64,000 nt of DNA from Mycolicibacterium litorale (lineage in GTDB: Bacteria; Actinomycetota; Actinomycetes; Mycobacteriales; Mycobacteriaceae), in contig NZ_AP023287.1 of the NCBI RefSeq assembly GCF_014218295.1, positions 2,356,001-2,420,000 of the forward strand, written 5' to 3'. The notes under the pieces were generated by a model. That model had not been told where the DNA came from and ran no database searches. It saw nothing but the letters and a program-made list of their open reading frames with translations. Both the position numbers and the translations under genes were made by a program. This document shows positions 32,913 to 41,199 of this stretch, in pieces; position 1 is the stretch's first letter; each line of letters begins with the position of its first letter.

Positions 32913-33091
32913 TGCGCCGCCTTCCGTAGCCGGGCCTCGTCTGCCGTTCTAGCCCATGCGGGGTGAGGGGGTCAACGGCCGACAGCTCGCGCCGGTAAGT
33001 GCATCAACATCGCGTAAAGGTTCGCCGGCGTCGTGTCAGAAGTGCGTATGGAGGCGTCCGGACGGCGTCGCGGAGCCGTACATCTGGAGGC
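32913..33091. promoter_or_regulatory. 179-base divergent intergenic region
   Basis: Holds the promoters of the Baeyer-Villiger gene (minus) and the LysA-like gene (plus). On the minus strand TAGAAC lies about 37 bases upstream of the monooxygenase start. CTGGAGG at 33084-33090 is the ribosome-binding site of the LysA-like gene. No clear operator palindrome was seen. Confidence 0.35.
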
Positions 33092-33829
33092 ATGACACGT
33101 GCTCTCGATGCCCTGGACTGCGCCGCGCACCTGCAGACCTCGGTTCATCTCATGCGGGATTTCATCCCCGGCGCCGGGTGCGGCGTCCCCGCCGCCGCGC
33201 TCGCCGACCGCGCGCTCGCGGCATGGGTGCGCGACCACGGCGTCACCGTCACCGCCCACGACGACGACGAGCTCGATCTGGTGCGCTATCACGGGCTGCG
33301 GCCGGTGCAGGTCGTCATGCGGTGCGGTGCGGCGACCGGTGCGATCGGCCGCGCGGCCGGGTTCGGGGTGTCGCGCTTCATCGTCGGCACACCGCAGCAG
33401 ATGGCGCGGTTGGCGGAGAGCACGCCTCACACCAAGTACCTCTATCTCGACGAGCACTCACCGCTGGTGCTGGGGGACCGGCGGCTGCGGGTGGTGGGTC
33501 TGCACGCCGACGTCGACGACTCTGGGGGTGCTGTCGAGTGGGCCGGTGCCGCCGAGCGGCTGCTGTGCCGGGCGGTGGTGCTCAAGACCTGTGGCTCGCC
33601 GATCAGACGCATCAGCCTCAGCGGCGGCTCGTCCGACATCTGGATGGCCGGTCGCACGCCGCACCTGGCATCGGTGGTCGCGGCCGTCGACGGCGCGCTG
33701 CGCGACGGGTGTCAGCGCTGGCGGCTGGACCGGCCCTCGGTGACGCTGTCGCCCTTGACCACGGCGCGGCGCAACGCCGCGAGCCCCCGGTCGGCCGCTT
33801 CGGTCGCCGCCGGAACCACACCCGCGTAG
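33092..33829 (+). CDS. Degenerate PLP-barrel (LysA/alanine-racemase-like) protein
   Basis: A 245-residue protein that aligns by eye with the barrel domain of group IV decarboxylases such as diaminopimelate decarboxylase: WVRDHGVTVTAHDDDELDLV corresponds to the GLDVxSxGEL segment, GFGVSRFIVGTPQQMARL to the next strand-helix, and RVVGLHADVDD plus RISLSGGSSDIW to the VGLHxHxGS and LDLGGG strands. The lysine that holds PLP in the first strand (Y-A-x-K) is missing (FIPGAGCGV instead), and the C-terminal beta domain is absent, so catalysis is doubtful. The last 118 bases overlap the convergent esterase gene. It could be a decayed enzyme or a PLP-independent binding protein. Confidence 0.6.
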   Translation: MTRALDALDCAAHLQTSVHLMRDFIPGAGCGVPAAALADRALAAWVRDHGVTVTAHDDDELDLVRYHGLRPVQVVMRCGAATGAIGRAAGFGVSRFIVGTPQQMARLAESTPHTKYLYLDEHSPLVLGDRRLRVVGLHADVDDSGGAVEWAGAAERLLCRAVVLKTCGSPIRRISLSGGSSDIWMAGRTPHLASVVAAVDGALRDGCQRWRLDRPSVTLSPLTTARRNAASPRSAASVAAGTTPA

Positions 33830-34689
33830 CCGAGGTAGCCGTGCACCAGCGTCTCCGCGTTGTGCAGCTCCACGGAAACCCCTGCGGCCGAGAGCAATTG
33901 GGCATAGCGGCTCCCGTCGTCGCGCAGCGGGTCGTGACCTGCGACGGCGATGTAGGCCGGCGGCAACCCGGTCAGGTCGGGTGCGCGCCCAGGTGCGAGC
34001 TCCGGCACCGGATCGGTCAGCTCGCCGGCATACCAGCGGGAGAGGTCGGCGATCGCGGCGGCATCGAGGATCGGCGCGTCGGCGTTCTGCGTGACCGACG
34101 GCAGCGACATGTCCCACATCGTGACCGGATACCACAGCAGCTGGAAGGTGATCGCCGGTCCGCCGCGGTCGCGGGCGCGCTGGGCCGTCACCGCGGCCAG
34201 GTTGCCGCCCGCGGAGTCCCCGGCCACCGCCAGCCGGCCGGTGTCCGCGCCGAGGTCGCCGCCGTGGCCGGCCACCCACGTCAACGCCGCCCACGCATCC
34301 TCGACCGCGGCCGGATAGGGGTGTTCGGGCGCCAGCCGGTAGTCCACCGCCACCACCACCGCCCCGGCCGCCGCGGCGTGCCGCCGGCACTCCCCGTCAT
34401 GGGTGTCGAGATCCCCGAGCGCGAATCCGCCGCCGTGGAAGTAGACGACCACCGGCGGTGCGGGTTCGGCGGTGGACGGCCGGTACACCCGGATCGGGAT
34501 GTCGCCGCCGGGCCCGGGGATCCGCCGGTCCTGCGCGCTCACCTCCGGGTGGACCTCGCGGCGCGGCAGGTCCCGCAACCGCCGGCGGGCCGCCTCCACA
34601 CCGTCGTCGACCGAGAGCTGGAACGGCACGGCGTCCAGTACCTTTCTCAGAATGGCGTCGATCGGCGGTAACTGGTCAGCGGCAGACAC
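33712..34689 (-). CDS. HSL-family alpha/beta-hydrolase (Lip-type esterase)
   Basis: A 325-residue hormone-sensitive-lipase-type esterase with the oxyanion motif [10 protein letters not shown], nucleophile elbow GDSAGG, catalytic Asp in GHDPLRDDG and His in LVHGYLG. It resembles LipH/LipI, which occupy the same neighbourhood in M. tuberculosis, and should hydrolyse short-chain esters in the cytoplasm. I chose GTG 34689 (MSAADQ) because a -10-like TACGGT ends 6 bases before it; an in-frame GTG at 34695 would abut the -10 box and could hardly be on the transcript. It overlaps the tail of the LysA-like gene convergently. Confidence 0.88.
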   Translation of the reverse strand: MSAADQLPPIDAILRKVLDAVPFQLSVDDGVEAARRRLRDLPRREVHPEVSAQDRRIPGPGGDIPIRVYRPSTAEPAPPVVVYFHGGGFALGDLDTHDGECRRHAAAAGAVVVAVDYRLAPEHPYPAAVEDAWAALTWVAGHGGDLGADTGRLAVAGDSAGGNLAAVTAQRARDRGGPAITFQLLWYPVTMWDMSLPSVTQNADAPILDAAAIADLSRWYAGELTDPVPELAPGRAPDLTGLPPAYIAVAGHDPLRDDGSRYAQLLSAAGVSVELHNAETLVHGYLGYAGVVPAATEAADRGLAALRRAVVKGDSVTEGRSSRQR

Positions 34690-34695
34690 GACCAC

Positions 34696-34701
34696 ACCGT
34701 A
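34696..34701 (-). promoter_or_regulatory. -10 element for the HSL-family esterase (leaderless)
   Basis: Minus-strand TACGGT with 6 bases to GTG 34689. This decides the start codon of the esterase. Confidence 0.5.
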
Positions 34702-34717
34702 CGCACACCGCAGAACC

Positions 34718-35413
34718 GTGCGGCTGTGGGCCGCCGCCGCGGTCGTCGCCGCCGCCTACGGGGTGTTCCTGATCGTCACCGCGCTTCGCCTCCCGGCGGG
34801 CGCCGAGCTCACCGGACAGTTCGCCGCCCAGCCCGCCGTGAAGGCGCTGGCCGCGGTGCTGCTGGCGGTCGCGGCGGCCGGGCACCCGATCGCGCGGGAG
34901 CGCCGCTGGCTGGCGCCCACGTTGGTGTTCTCGGCGGGTGGCGACTTCCTGCTGGCGATGCCGTGGTGGGAACCGTCGTTCGTGCTGGGCCTGGCGTCGT
35001 TCCTCGTCGCCCACCTGTGCTTCCTCGGCGCTCTGGTCCCGCTCGCCACCCGGTCGGGGCCGCGGCTGGGCGCGGTCGCGCTCACCGTGGTGGCGTGCGC
35101 GGCGCTGCTGGTCTGGTTCTGGCCCCGGCTGGTCGCGGACGGGATGGCCGTCCCGGTGACCGCGTACATCGCCGTGCTGGGGGCGATGGTGTGCGCGGCG
35201 CTGCTGGCCGACCTGCCCACGCCGTGGACGGCGCTCGGTGCGGTGTGCTTCGCGGTGTCGGACGCGATGATCGGGATCGGCAAGTTCGTGCTTGCGCCCG
35301 AAGACGCAGAGGCCCTCGCGGTGCCGATCTGGTGGGTGTACGCGGCGTCACTGCTGCTCATCACCGCGGGGTTCTTCTTCCAGCGGGCTAAACCGCGGGG
35401 AAACCTGAGCTAA
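34718..35413 (+). CDS. YhhN/TMEM86-family membrane protein
   Basis: A 231-residue integral membrane protein with about eight hydrophobic helices and the YhhN-type motifs [10 protein letters not shown] and [13 protein letters not shown], whose conserved Asp residues form the presumed active site in lysoplasmalogenase homologues. Eukaryotic and some bacterial members hydrolyse the vinyl-ether bond of lysoplasmalogens, but mycobacterial function is unproven. GTG 34718 was chosen because the first helix starts right after it; it is 28 bases from the divergent esterase start. The M. tuberculosis counterpart (Rv1401) also lies next to lip genes and priA. Confidence 0.8.
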   Translation: MRLWAAAAVVAAAYGVFLIVTALRLPAGAELTGQFAAQPAVKALAAVLLAVAAAGHPIARERRWLAPTLVFSAGGDFLLAMPWWEPSFVLGLASFLVAHLCFLGALVPLATRSGPRLGAVALTVVACAALLVWFWPRLVADGMAVPVTAYIAVLGAMVCAALLADLPTPWTALGAVCFAVSDAMIGIGKFVLAPEDAEALAVPIWWVYAASLLLITAGFFFQRAKPRGNLS

Positions 35414-35435
35414 CACCCCGGAAACCCGGCGTGGC

Positions 35436-35441
35436 TAACGT
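35436..35441 (+). promoter_or_regulatory. -10 element for the exported formamidase-family gene (leaderless)
   Basis: TAACGT followed by 6 bases and ATG 35448; no Shine-Dalgarno is present. It is 22 bases after the previous stop. Confidence 0.5.
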
Positions 35442-35447
35442 CGCGCC

Positions 35448-36770
35448 ATGAGCGGAAGACACGGGTTCGGGCGCAGGGCTTTCCTTCAGACGGCGGCGGT
35501 GGGCGCCGGGGCGACAGCGGTCGTGGCGGCGTGCGGTAAGACGACCTCGGCGGCCGAGACCGCCGAGCTGCCCTTCTCGTCGATTCCGGTGCTGCAGCCC
35601 GGGCAGGGCGACCGCAGCGGTGACCACTACCTGTCCTCGCTACCGGACCAGGTGCTGTGGGGGTACGTCCCCACCGTGCACGCCACGCCGGTGCTGCGGA
35701 TGCGGTCCGGCCAGACGGTCACGATCGACGCGCTCTCCCACGAGGGCATCCTCGAAGACCAGGGCCGCAATCCCGTGGAGTACTTCGGCGGTCTCGGAGT
35801 CGCCGAGTCCGATGTGCTCGAGGACGCGAAAGCCGTTGCCGCCGAATATAATCGGACTCCTCGGGACTTCGCCAAGGACGGACCGCACGTGGTGACGGGA
35901 CCGATCTTCGTCGAGGGCGCCGAACCCGGTGACGTGCTGAAGATCGAGACGCTCGAGGCCATCCCGCGGGTGCCGTACGGCGTGGTGTCGAGCCGGCACG
36001 GGAAAGGGGCGCTCGCCCTGACCCCCGCGAAGGTCGCCCCCGCCGGCATCTCGCTCGCCGAGGTGATGCCACCGACGGCGACCGACGGGCGCTCCGACCC
36101 GGACCCGACGAAGTGGGGTGACGTGTCGGTGTTCACCCCGGTGGAACAGGGCCGCGGCGTCATGCCCGTCGGCACAAGCGGTTCCGTGCGCTTCCCGCTC
36201 AACCCGTTCATGGGCATGATGGGTGTCGCGTTCGCGCAGGACGACGGGCTCAACGCGCCGAACGCCAACTCGATCCCGCCGACGATCGGCGGCGGGAACA
36301 TCGACATCAAACTGCTCGGCACCGGCTCGACGTTCTATCTGCCGGTGTTCGCCCCCGGCGCACTGTTCTACGTCGGCGACCCGCACATGGCCATGGGCGA
36401 CGGGGAGGTGGCGCTGACGGCGATGGAGGGCTCGCTGCGCGGCACGTTCCGGCTCACGGTGTGCAAACCGGGATCCGGCGACGCGCCAAGCGTGGCCTTC
36501 CGGTACCCGTTCGCCGAGACCGAGCAGGCCTGGATCCCGATCGGGCTGTCCGATCCCGACGGCGCCGTCGGCGGGCAGGGCAGCGACCTCGACGTGGCGA
36601 TGCGCCGCGCCGTGGTCAACGCGCTCGACTACCTCGAACACGACCGTGGGATGGACCGCGCCACCGCCTACGCCTACCTGTCCGCCGCGGGCGACTTCAC
36701 CATCTCGCAGGTGGTCGACCGCACGGTCGGCGTGCACGGCCAGATCTACAAGGGCCACTTCGCACAGTAG
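35448..36770 (+). CDS. Tat-exported lipoprotein of the acetamidase/formamidase family
   Basis: A 440-residue protein with a twin-arginine signal (GRRAFLQ at 8-14), a hydrophobic Ala/Gly/Val run and a lipobox VAAC with C29 as the acylated residue, followed by the FmdA/AmdA fold. Family landmarks include PGQTVTID-like sequence near 85, the GPIFVEGAEPGDVLKIETLE segment, GDVSVFTPVEQGRG and the FAPGALFYVGDPHMAMGDGE metal-site region. Relatives hydrolyse formamide, acetamide or related amides, usually in the cytoplasm, so a lipid-anchored periplasmic version is notable. Folding before Tat export suits a metal enzyme. The substrate is unknown. Confidence 0.87.
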   Translation: MSGRHGFGRRAFLQTAAVGAGATAVVAACGKTTSAAETAELPFSSIPVLQPGQGDRSGDHYLSSLPDQVLWGYVPTVHATPVLRMRSGQTVTIDALSHEGILEDQGRNPVEYFGGLGVAESDVLEDAKAVAAEYNRTPRDFAKDGPHVVTGPIFVEGAEPGDVLKIETLEAIPRVPYGVVSSRHGKGALALTPAKVAPAGISLAEVMPPTATDGRSDPDPTKWGDVSVFTPVEQGRGVMPVGTSGSVRFPLNPFMGMMGVAFAQDDGLNAPNANSIPPTIGGGNIDIKLLGTGSTFYLPVFAPGALFYVGDPHMAMGDGEVALTAMEGSLRGTFRLTVCKPGSGDAPSVAFRYPFAETEQAWIPIGLSDPDGAVGGQGSDLDVAMRRAVVNALDYLEHDRGMDRATAYAYLSAAGDFTISQVVDRTVGVHGQIYKGHFAQ

Positions 36771-36812
36771 GTGGTTTCGCGGCCTGTCCGGCCCGTCTGC
36801 TAGAGGTGTCGG

Positions 36813-38810
36813 GTGACGAAAACCCGGCAGCCGGCCGAACACGAGCCGATCGCCCGTGTCCTGCCGATGCTGTCGGTGCCGCATCTGGACCGCGAATTCG
36901 ACTACCTGGTGCCGGCCGAGTGCTCCGACGACGCGCAGCCCGGGGTGCGGGTCCGGGTCCGCTTCCACGGCCGGCTGGTCGACGCGTTCCTGCTCGAACG
37001 ACGGTCCGAGACCGACCACGCCGGGCAGCTGGGCTGGTTGGACCGGGTGGTCTCGCCGCAGCAGGTGCTGACTCCCGAGGTGCGCCGGCTGGTCGACGCG
37101 GTGGCCGCCCGCTACGCCGGCACCCGCCCCGACGTACTGCGGCTGGCGATCCCTCCGCGCCACGCCAACGTCGAGAAGAAGCCCACCGACGAACTGCCGC
37201 CGGTCGTCGTGCCGCCGGTCGACCTCACCGCGTGGCGCGCCTATCCGCGGGCCGAGCAGTTCCTCGGCGCGGTCACCGAGGGCCGCGCCGCCCGGGCGGT
37301 GTGGCAGGCGCTGCCGGGCGAACGCTGGGCGGTCCGGCTCGCCGAGGCCGCGGCGGTCACGGTGGGCAGCGGCCGCGGCGTCCTGGCGATCGTCCCGGAC
37401 CAGCGCGACGTCGACGAGCTGCACGCGGCGGCCGTCGGTGTGCTCGCCGACGAACGGGTGGTGGCGCTGTCGGCGGGCCTCGGCCCCGCGCAGCGGTATC
37501 GGCGCTGGCTGTCGGTGCTGCGCGGTGGTGCACGGTTCGTGATCGGCACCCGCAGTGCGGTATTCGCCCCGGTGTGTGACCTCGGGTTGGTGATCGTGTG
37601 GGACGACGGCGACGACAGCCTGGCCGAACCCCGCGCACCATATCCGCATGCCCGTGAGGTGGCCATGCTGCGGGCACACCAGCTGCGCTGCGCGGCGCTG
37701 ATCGGCGGCTACGCGCGCACCGCGGAGGCGCAGGCCCTGGTGCGGAGCCGGTGGGCCCACGACCTGGTCGCGCCGCGTCCCGCGGTGCGGGCAGCCGCGC
37801 CCCGCGTGGTCGCCCTGGAGGACAGCGGTTTCGAACAGGAGCGCGATCCGGCCGCGCACACCGCACGCCTGCCGTCGATGGCGCTGCGCGCCGCCCGCAC
37901 CGCACTGCACGCGGGCCGGCCCGTCCTGGTGCAGGTGCCCCGGCGCGGCTACGTGCCCGCGCTCTCGTGCGCGCGCTGCCGGACCATCGCCCGCTGCAGA
38001 CACTGCACCGGTCCGCTGTCGCTGTTGGAGAGCGGCGGCGCGGTCGTGTGCCGGTGGTGCGGCCGCGAGGACCGCGGACTGCGGTGCGGCCGTTGCGGTT
38101 CCGACGCCGTGCGGGCCGTCGCGGTGGGTGCGCGCCGGACCGCCGAGGAACTGGGTCGGGCGTTCGCGGGGACACCCGTCGTCACCTCGAGCGGCGAGGC
38201 GATGGTTGCCGCCGTCGCCGACGAGCCCGCCCTGGTCGTCGCCACGCCCGGCGCCGAACCCCACCCGGCCGCCGGGTACGGCGCCGCACTGCTGCTCGAC
38301 GCCTGGGCACTGCTGGGACGCCAGGATCTGCGGGCCGCGGAGGACACGCTGCGCCGGTGGATGGCGGCCGCGGCGCTGGTGCGGCCGCGCGCCGACGGCG
38401 GTGTGGTCGCGGTGGTCGCGGAGTCGGCGATCCCCACGGTGCAGGCGCTGGTCCGCTGGGATCCGGTGGGGCACGCCGAATCCGAACTCGACTCGCGCTC
38501 GGAGGTGGGGCTGCCGCCCGCGGTGCACATCGCCGCCGTCGACGGCGCCTCTCCGGCGGTGGCGGCCATGCTCGAGACGGCCGGCCTCCCCGAGGACGCC
38601 GAACCGCTGGGGCCGGTCGATCTGCCCGTCGGTGCGCGGCGGCCGCCCGGCACACCGGCGGACACCCCGGTGAGCCGGATGCTGGTGCGGGTGCCCCGCG
38701 ATCGCGGGCTGGCGTTGGCGGCCGCGCTGCGGCGGGGGACCGGCGTGCTGAGCGCACGCCACGACTCCGAGCCGGTGCGTGTGCAGATCGACCCGTTGCA
38801 CATAGGGTGA
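36813..38810 (+). CDS. priA: Primosomal protein N' (PriA), helicase motifs degenerate
   Basis: Replication-restart protein that in E. coli binds forked DNA and loads DnaB. The 665-residue product keeps the N-terminal DNA-binding domain (1 to about 110, LPHLDREFDYLVP-like) and the eight-cysteine zinc region from C386 to C428 (CARC, CRHC, CRWC, CGRC). The Walker A GxGKT is absent (GSGRGVLAIVPDQRD instead), the DEAH box reads WDDGDD, and the C-terminal Q-x-x-GRAGR motif is not recognisable. It is therefore probably a structural, non-helicase PriA, as in other actinobacteria. GTG at 36813. Confidence 0.93.
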   Translation: MTKTRQPAEHEPIARVLPMLSVPHLDREFDYLVPAECSDDAQPGVRVRVRFHGRLVDAFLLERRSETDHAGQLGWLDRVVSPQQVLTPEVRRLVDAVAARYAGTRPDVLRLAIPPRHANVEKKPTDELPPVVVPPVDLTAWRAYPRAEQFLGAVTEGRAARAVWQALPGERWAVRLAEAAAVTVGSGRGVLAIVPDQRDVDELHAAAVGVLADERVVALSAGLGPAQRYRRWLSVLRGGARFVIGTRSAVFAPVCDLGLVIVWDDGDDSLAEPRAPYPHAREVAMLRAHQLRCAALIGGYARTAEAQALVRSRWAHDLVAPRPAVRAAAPRVVALEDSGFEQERDPAAHTARLPSMALRAARTALHAGRPVLVQVPRRGYVPALSCARCRTIARCRHCTGPLSLLESGGAVVCRWCGREDRGLRCGRCGSDAVRAVAVGARRTAEELGRAFAGTPVVTSSGEAMVAAVADEPALVVATPGAEPHPAAGYGAALLLDAWALLGRQDLRAAEDTLRRWMAAAALVRPRADGGVVAVVAESAIPTVQALVRWDPVGHAESELDSRSEVGLPPAVHIAAVDGASPAVAAMLETAGLPEDAEPLGPVDLPVGARRPPGTPADTPVSRMLVRVPRDRGLALAAALRRGTGVLSARHDSEPVRVQIDPLHIG

Positions 38811-38837
38811 GGCCAACCGACCCGACAGGAGGGGCGC

Positions 38838-40649
38838 ATGCGACGGCTGCTCGCCTGGGCGATCACCTTGTCGGTCATCGCGTTCGGGCTGCTGTGGCCG
38901 TTGGTGTTCGACGGCGGTTCCGGTGGCGGCGCGGTCGACGACCCGGTGGTGATCAGTGACTACCGCGCCGACTTCATCGTCGGCGACGACGGCGGTCTGA
39001 CCGCCGTCGAGACGATCACCGGCGACTTCCCGTCCGACAGACACGGCATCTTCCGGTACTGGGATGTGGCCAACCCCAACAGTCCCCACGTGCGGCAGCG
39101 ACCCGAGGTCGACTCGGTGCGACTCGACGGGGGAGCGGTGCCGTACGACATGCTGTGGGAGAGCCACCGGTTCCGGGTCGCCAAGATCGGCGATCCCGAC
39201 CGCACCCTGGCCGCAGGCAGCCACGTCTACGAGATCCGCTACCGCATCCCGGGTGTGCTCGACCCGGGCGACACCGGTGCCGACCGCCGCTTCGCCACCG
39301 CCACCGGCGAACCGGACGCGCCGTCGACGTTCTTCTGGAACGTCATCGCCCCGTCGTGGAACAACCGGATCGAGCGCGCCGACATCACCGTCACGCTGCC
39401 GGCCGACGTCACCGGCGCCGAGTGCAGCGTCGGATCCGGGGTGGGACGGGCATGCGACGACCTGACCGCAACCGGCCGGACGGTGCGGTTGCAGGCGCAC
39501 GACCTGCCGCCGCGCACTCCGGTCACCGTCCGTGCCGGCGTCGACATGCAACCGCCGCCGCGCGAGGAACTGCCGTGGTCCTACCGGTGGGACCGCATCG
39601 TCGGGGATTCGGTCGAGGGGCTGGCCTGGATGCTCGGCCTCACCGTGCTCGCGGCGGCCGGTGGTCACCTGTGGACCAGGAGGGTGGTCGAACGCCCGCC
39701 GGTGTTCCCGCTGCAGTACGCCCCGCCGCCCGGAATCGGTCCGGTGCAGGCCGAGTACCTCCGGACCGAGAAGGTGCCCGCTCACGGGTTGACCGCCACA
39801 CTGTTCCATCTCGCCGAACACGACCTCGTCACCCTGCGCCAGGTCAACGACAAGCAGTGGGAGGTGCGCGGTACCGCGGGCGCGAGCCGGTGGGCCGACG
39901 TCGACCCGGTCAGCGTGGCGGTGGGCTCGGCCCTGAAGGTGATCGGCACCGGCACCGAATTCGAGGCGAAGCACACCGTCCGGTCCGGAGAGAAACTCAG
40001 CAAGGCCCGCACCGACATGGCCGCCGCCGTCAAGCAGTGGGCACTCGACGAGGGGTTGATGGTCAAGCGCGGACGCGAGGGCTGGCTGCAGGTCGCCAAC
40101 CTGTTGTCCGCCATCGCCGCGGTGTGCGCGTTCTTCGGCTGGGGATTCGCCACCACCATGGCCGCGCTGCCGTTCGCCGCGTTCTTCGTCGTCACGGTCG
40201 CCTCGTGGTTCGGCGGCCTCGGCACCCGCCGCACCTCCGCCGGCCGGGAGCTGTGGTCGCAGGTCGGCGGTTTCCACCGGATGCTGTGCACCGACTCCGC
40301 CGAGGCCCGGTTCGACTTCGCCGCGCGCAGGGACCTCTACACCGCGTATCTGCCGTTCGCGGTCGCCGCCGGGGTGGCCGCCCTGTGGGCCAAGAAATAC
40401 GAGATGGTGATGGGTGTTCCTGCGCCGCAACCGGTTTGGTATCAGAGCTCATCACCGTCGGGATCCGGCTTCACCGGCGGTTCCGACGGCGGCGGGTTCG
40501 ACAGTTTCGAGTCGGCGCTGTCGTCCTCGATCAGCGCCTACACGGCGTCGCAGGCCGCGTCGTCGTCCGGCGGCAGCAGCGGCGGGGGCAGCAGCTTCTC
40601 CGGTGGCGGTGGCGGTGGCGGCGGCGGAGGAGGGGGCGGCTCATGGTGA
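38838..40649 (+). CDS. DUF2207 membrane protein with poly-glycine tail
   Basis: A 603-residue protein with an N-terminal signal-anchor (about 4-24), a large extracytoplasmic beta domain (DUF2207, about 40-250), a transmembrane helix near 262-282, a cytoplasmic domain, a further helix pair near 420-460 and a helix near 515. It ends in a low-complexity Ser/Gly tail with 13 consecutive glycines and SW. AGGAGGGG at 38827-38834 is a strong ribosome-binding site. Pairing with LemA is widespread; both are thought to act in the cell envelope, but no reaction is known. Confidence 0.85.
   Translation: MRRLLAWAITLSVIAFGLLWPLVFDGGSGGGAVDDPVVISDYRADFIVGDDGGLTAVETITGDFPSDRHGIFRYWDVANPNSPHVRQRPEVDSVRLDGGAVPYDMLWESHRFRVAKIGDPDRTLAAGSHVYEIRYRIPGVLDPGDTGADRRFATATGEPDAPSTFFWNVIAPSWNNRIERADITVTLPADVTGAECSVGSGVGRACDDLTATGRTVRLQAHDLPPRTPVTVRAGVDMQPPPREELPWSYRWDRIVGDSVEGLAWMLGLTVLAAAGGHLWTRRVVERPPVFPLQYAPPPGIGPVQAEYLRTEKVPAHGLTATLFHLAEHDLVTLRQVNDKQWEVRGTAGASRWADVDPVSVAVGSALKVIGTGTEFEAKHTVRSGEKLSKARTDMAAAVKQWALDEGLMVKRGREGWLQVANLLSAIAAVCAFFGWGFATTMAALPFAAFFVVTVASWFGGLGTRRTSAGRELWSQVGGFHRMLCTDSAEARFDFAARRDLYTAYLPFAVAAGVAALWAKKYEMVMGVPAPQPVWYQSSSPSGSGFTGGSDGGGFDSFESALSSSISAYTASQAASSSGGSSGGGSSFSGGGGGGGGGGGGGSW
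40626..40633 (+). promoter_or_regulatory. LemA ribosome-binding site inside the poly-Gly codons
   Basis: GGAGGAGG within the DUF2207 glycine tract lies nine bases before the lemA ATG at 40643. The low-complexity tail therefore also provides the translation signal of the next gene. Confidence 0.7.
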
Positions 40650-41179
40650 GCTTCGTGCTGGTGCTCGTGCTGGTCCTGGCGGTGGCCGCCCTGATCGCCT
40701 TCGTGATGGGCTACAACAGGCTTCGCGCCGCCGACGTGCGGGTCGCCGAGGCGCTGGCCGGGATCGACGTCGAGCTGACGCGGCGGGCGTCGCTCATCCC
40801 GAGCCTCGTGCACACCGTGCAGACCTTCGCCGCGCACGAGAAGGCGATCCTCGACCACGTCACCACCGCGCGGGCGGCCGTGACCTCGGCGACGGCGGGC
40901 CGGTCGGTGGCGCGGCGCAGCGCCGCGGAGAAGGAACTCGACACCGCGGTCGGCCAGGTGCTCGCCCTCGGCCAGGCCTACCCGCAACTCAGCTCGTCGG
41001 CCAACTTCCTGGACCTGCAGCGCACCCTCGGCGAGACCGAGGACAAGCTCGCCTTCGCCCGGCAGTACTACAACGACGCGGTCGCCACCCTGAACCGGCT
41101 CGCCACCTCGATCCCGTGGATGTTCGTCGCCGGACCCGCGGGGGTGTCGCAGCGTGAGTACTACCAGACGCCGCGTTGA
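40643..41179 (+). CDS. lemA: LemA family protein
   Basis: A 178-residue protein with one N-terminal transmembrane helix (residues 3-21, VSFVLVLVLVLAVAALIAF) and a long alpha-helical coiled region typical of LemA: YNRLRAADVRVAEALAGIDV, RRASLIPSLVHTVQTFAAHE and FARQYYNDAVATLNRLATSI. The N-terminus is probably outside or short, and the helical bundle acts at the membrane face. The ATG overlaps the DUF2207 stop by seven bases. Function unproven; it forms a pair with the DUF2207 protein. Confidence 0.9.
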   Translation: MVSFVLVLVLVLAVAALIAFVMGYNRLRAADVRVAEALAGIDVELTRRASLIPSLVHTVQTFAAHEKAILDHVTTARAAVTSATAGRSVARRSAAEKELDTAVGQVLALGQAYPQLSSSANFLDLQRTLGETEDKLAFARQYYNDAVATLNRLATSIPWMFVAGPAGVSQREYYQTPR

Positions 41180-41187
41180 GCGCTCCC

Positions 41188-41193
41188 TAGACT
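41188..41193 (+). promoter_or_regulatory. -10 element of fmt (leaderless)
   Basis: TAGACT followed by 6 bases and GTG 41200, with no Shine-Dalgarno. It heads the fmt-rsmB-rpe-ribD group. Confidence 0.55.
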
Positions 41194-41199
41194 GTCTCG

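Noticed and set aside
35640..40430. Very long open frame on the minus strand (about 1596 codons) across the formamidase, priA and DUF2207 genes
   Set aside because: It is antisense to three well-supported genes, and its His/Arg/Gly/Gln-rich composition is what GC-rich coding strands give in the opposite frame.
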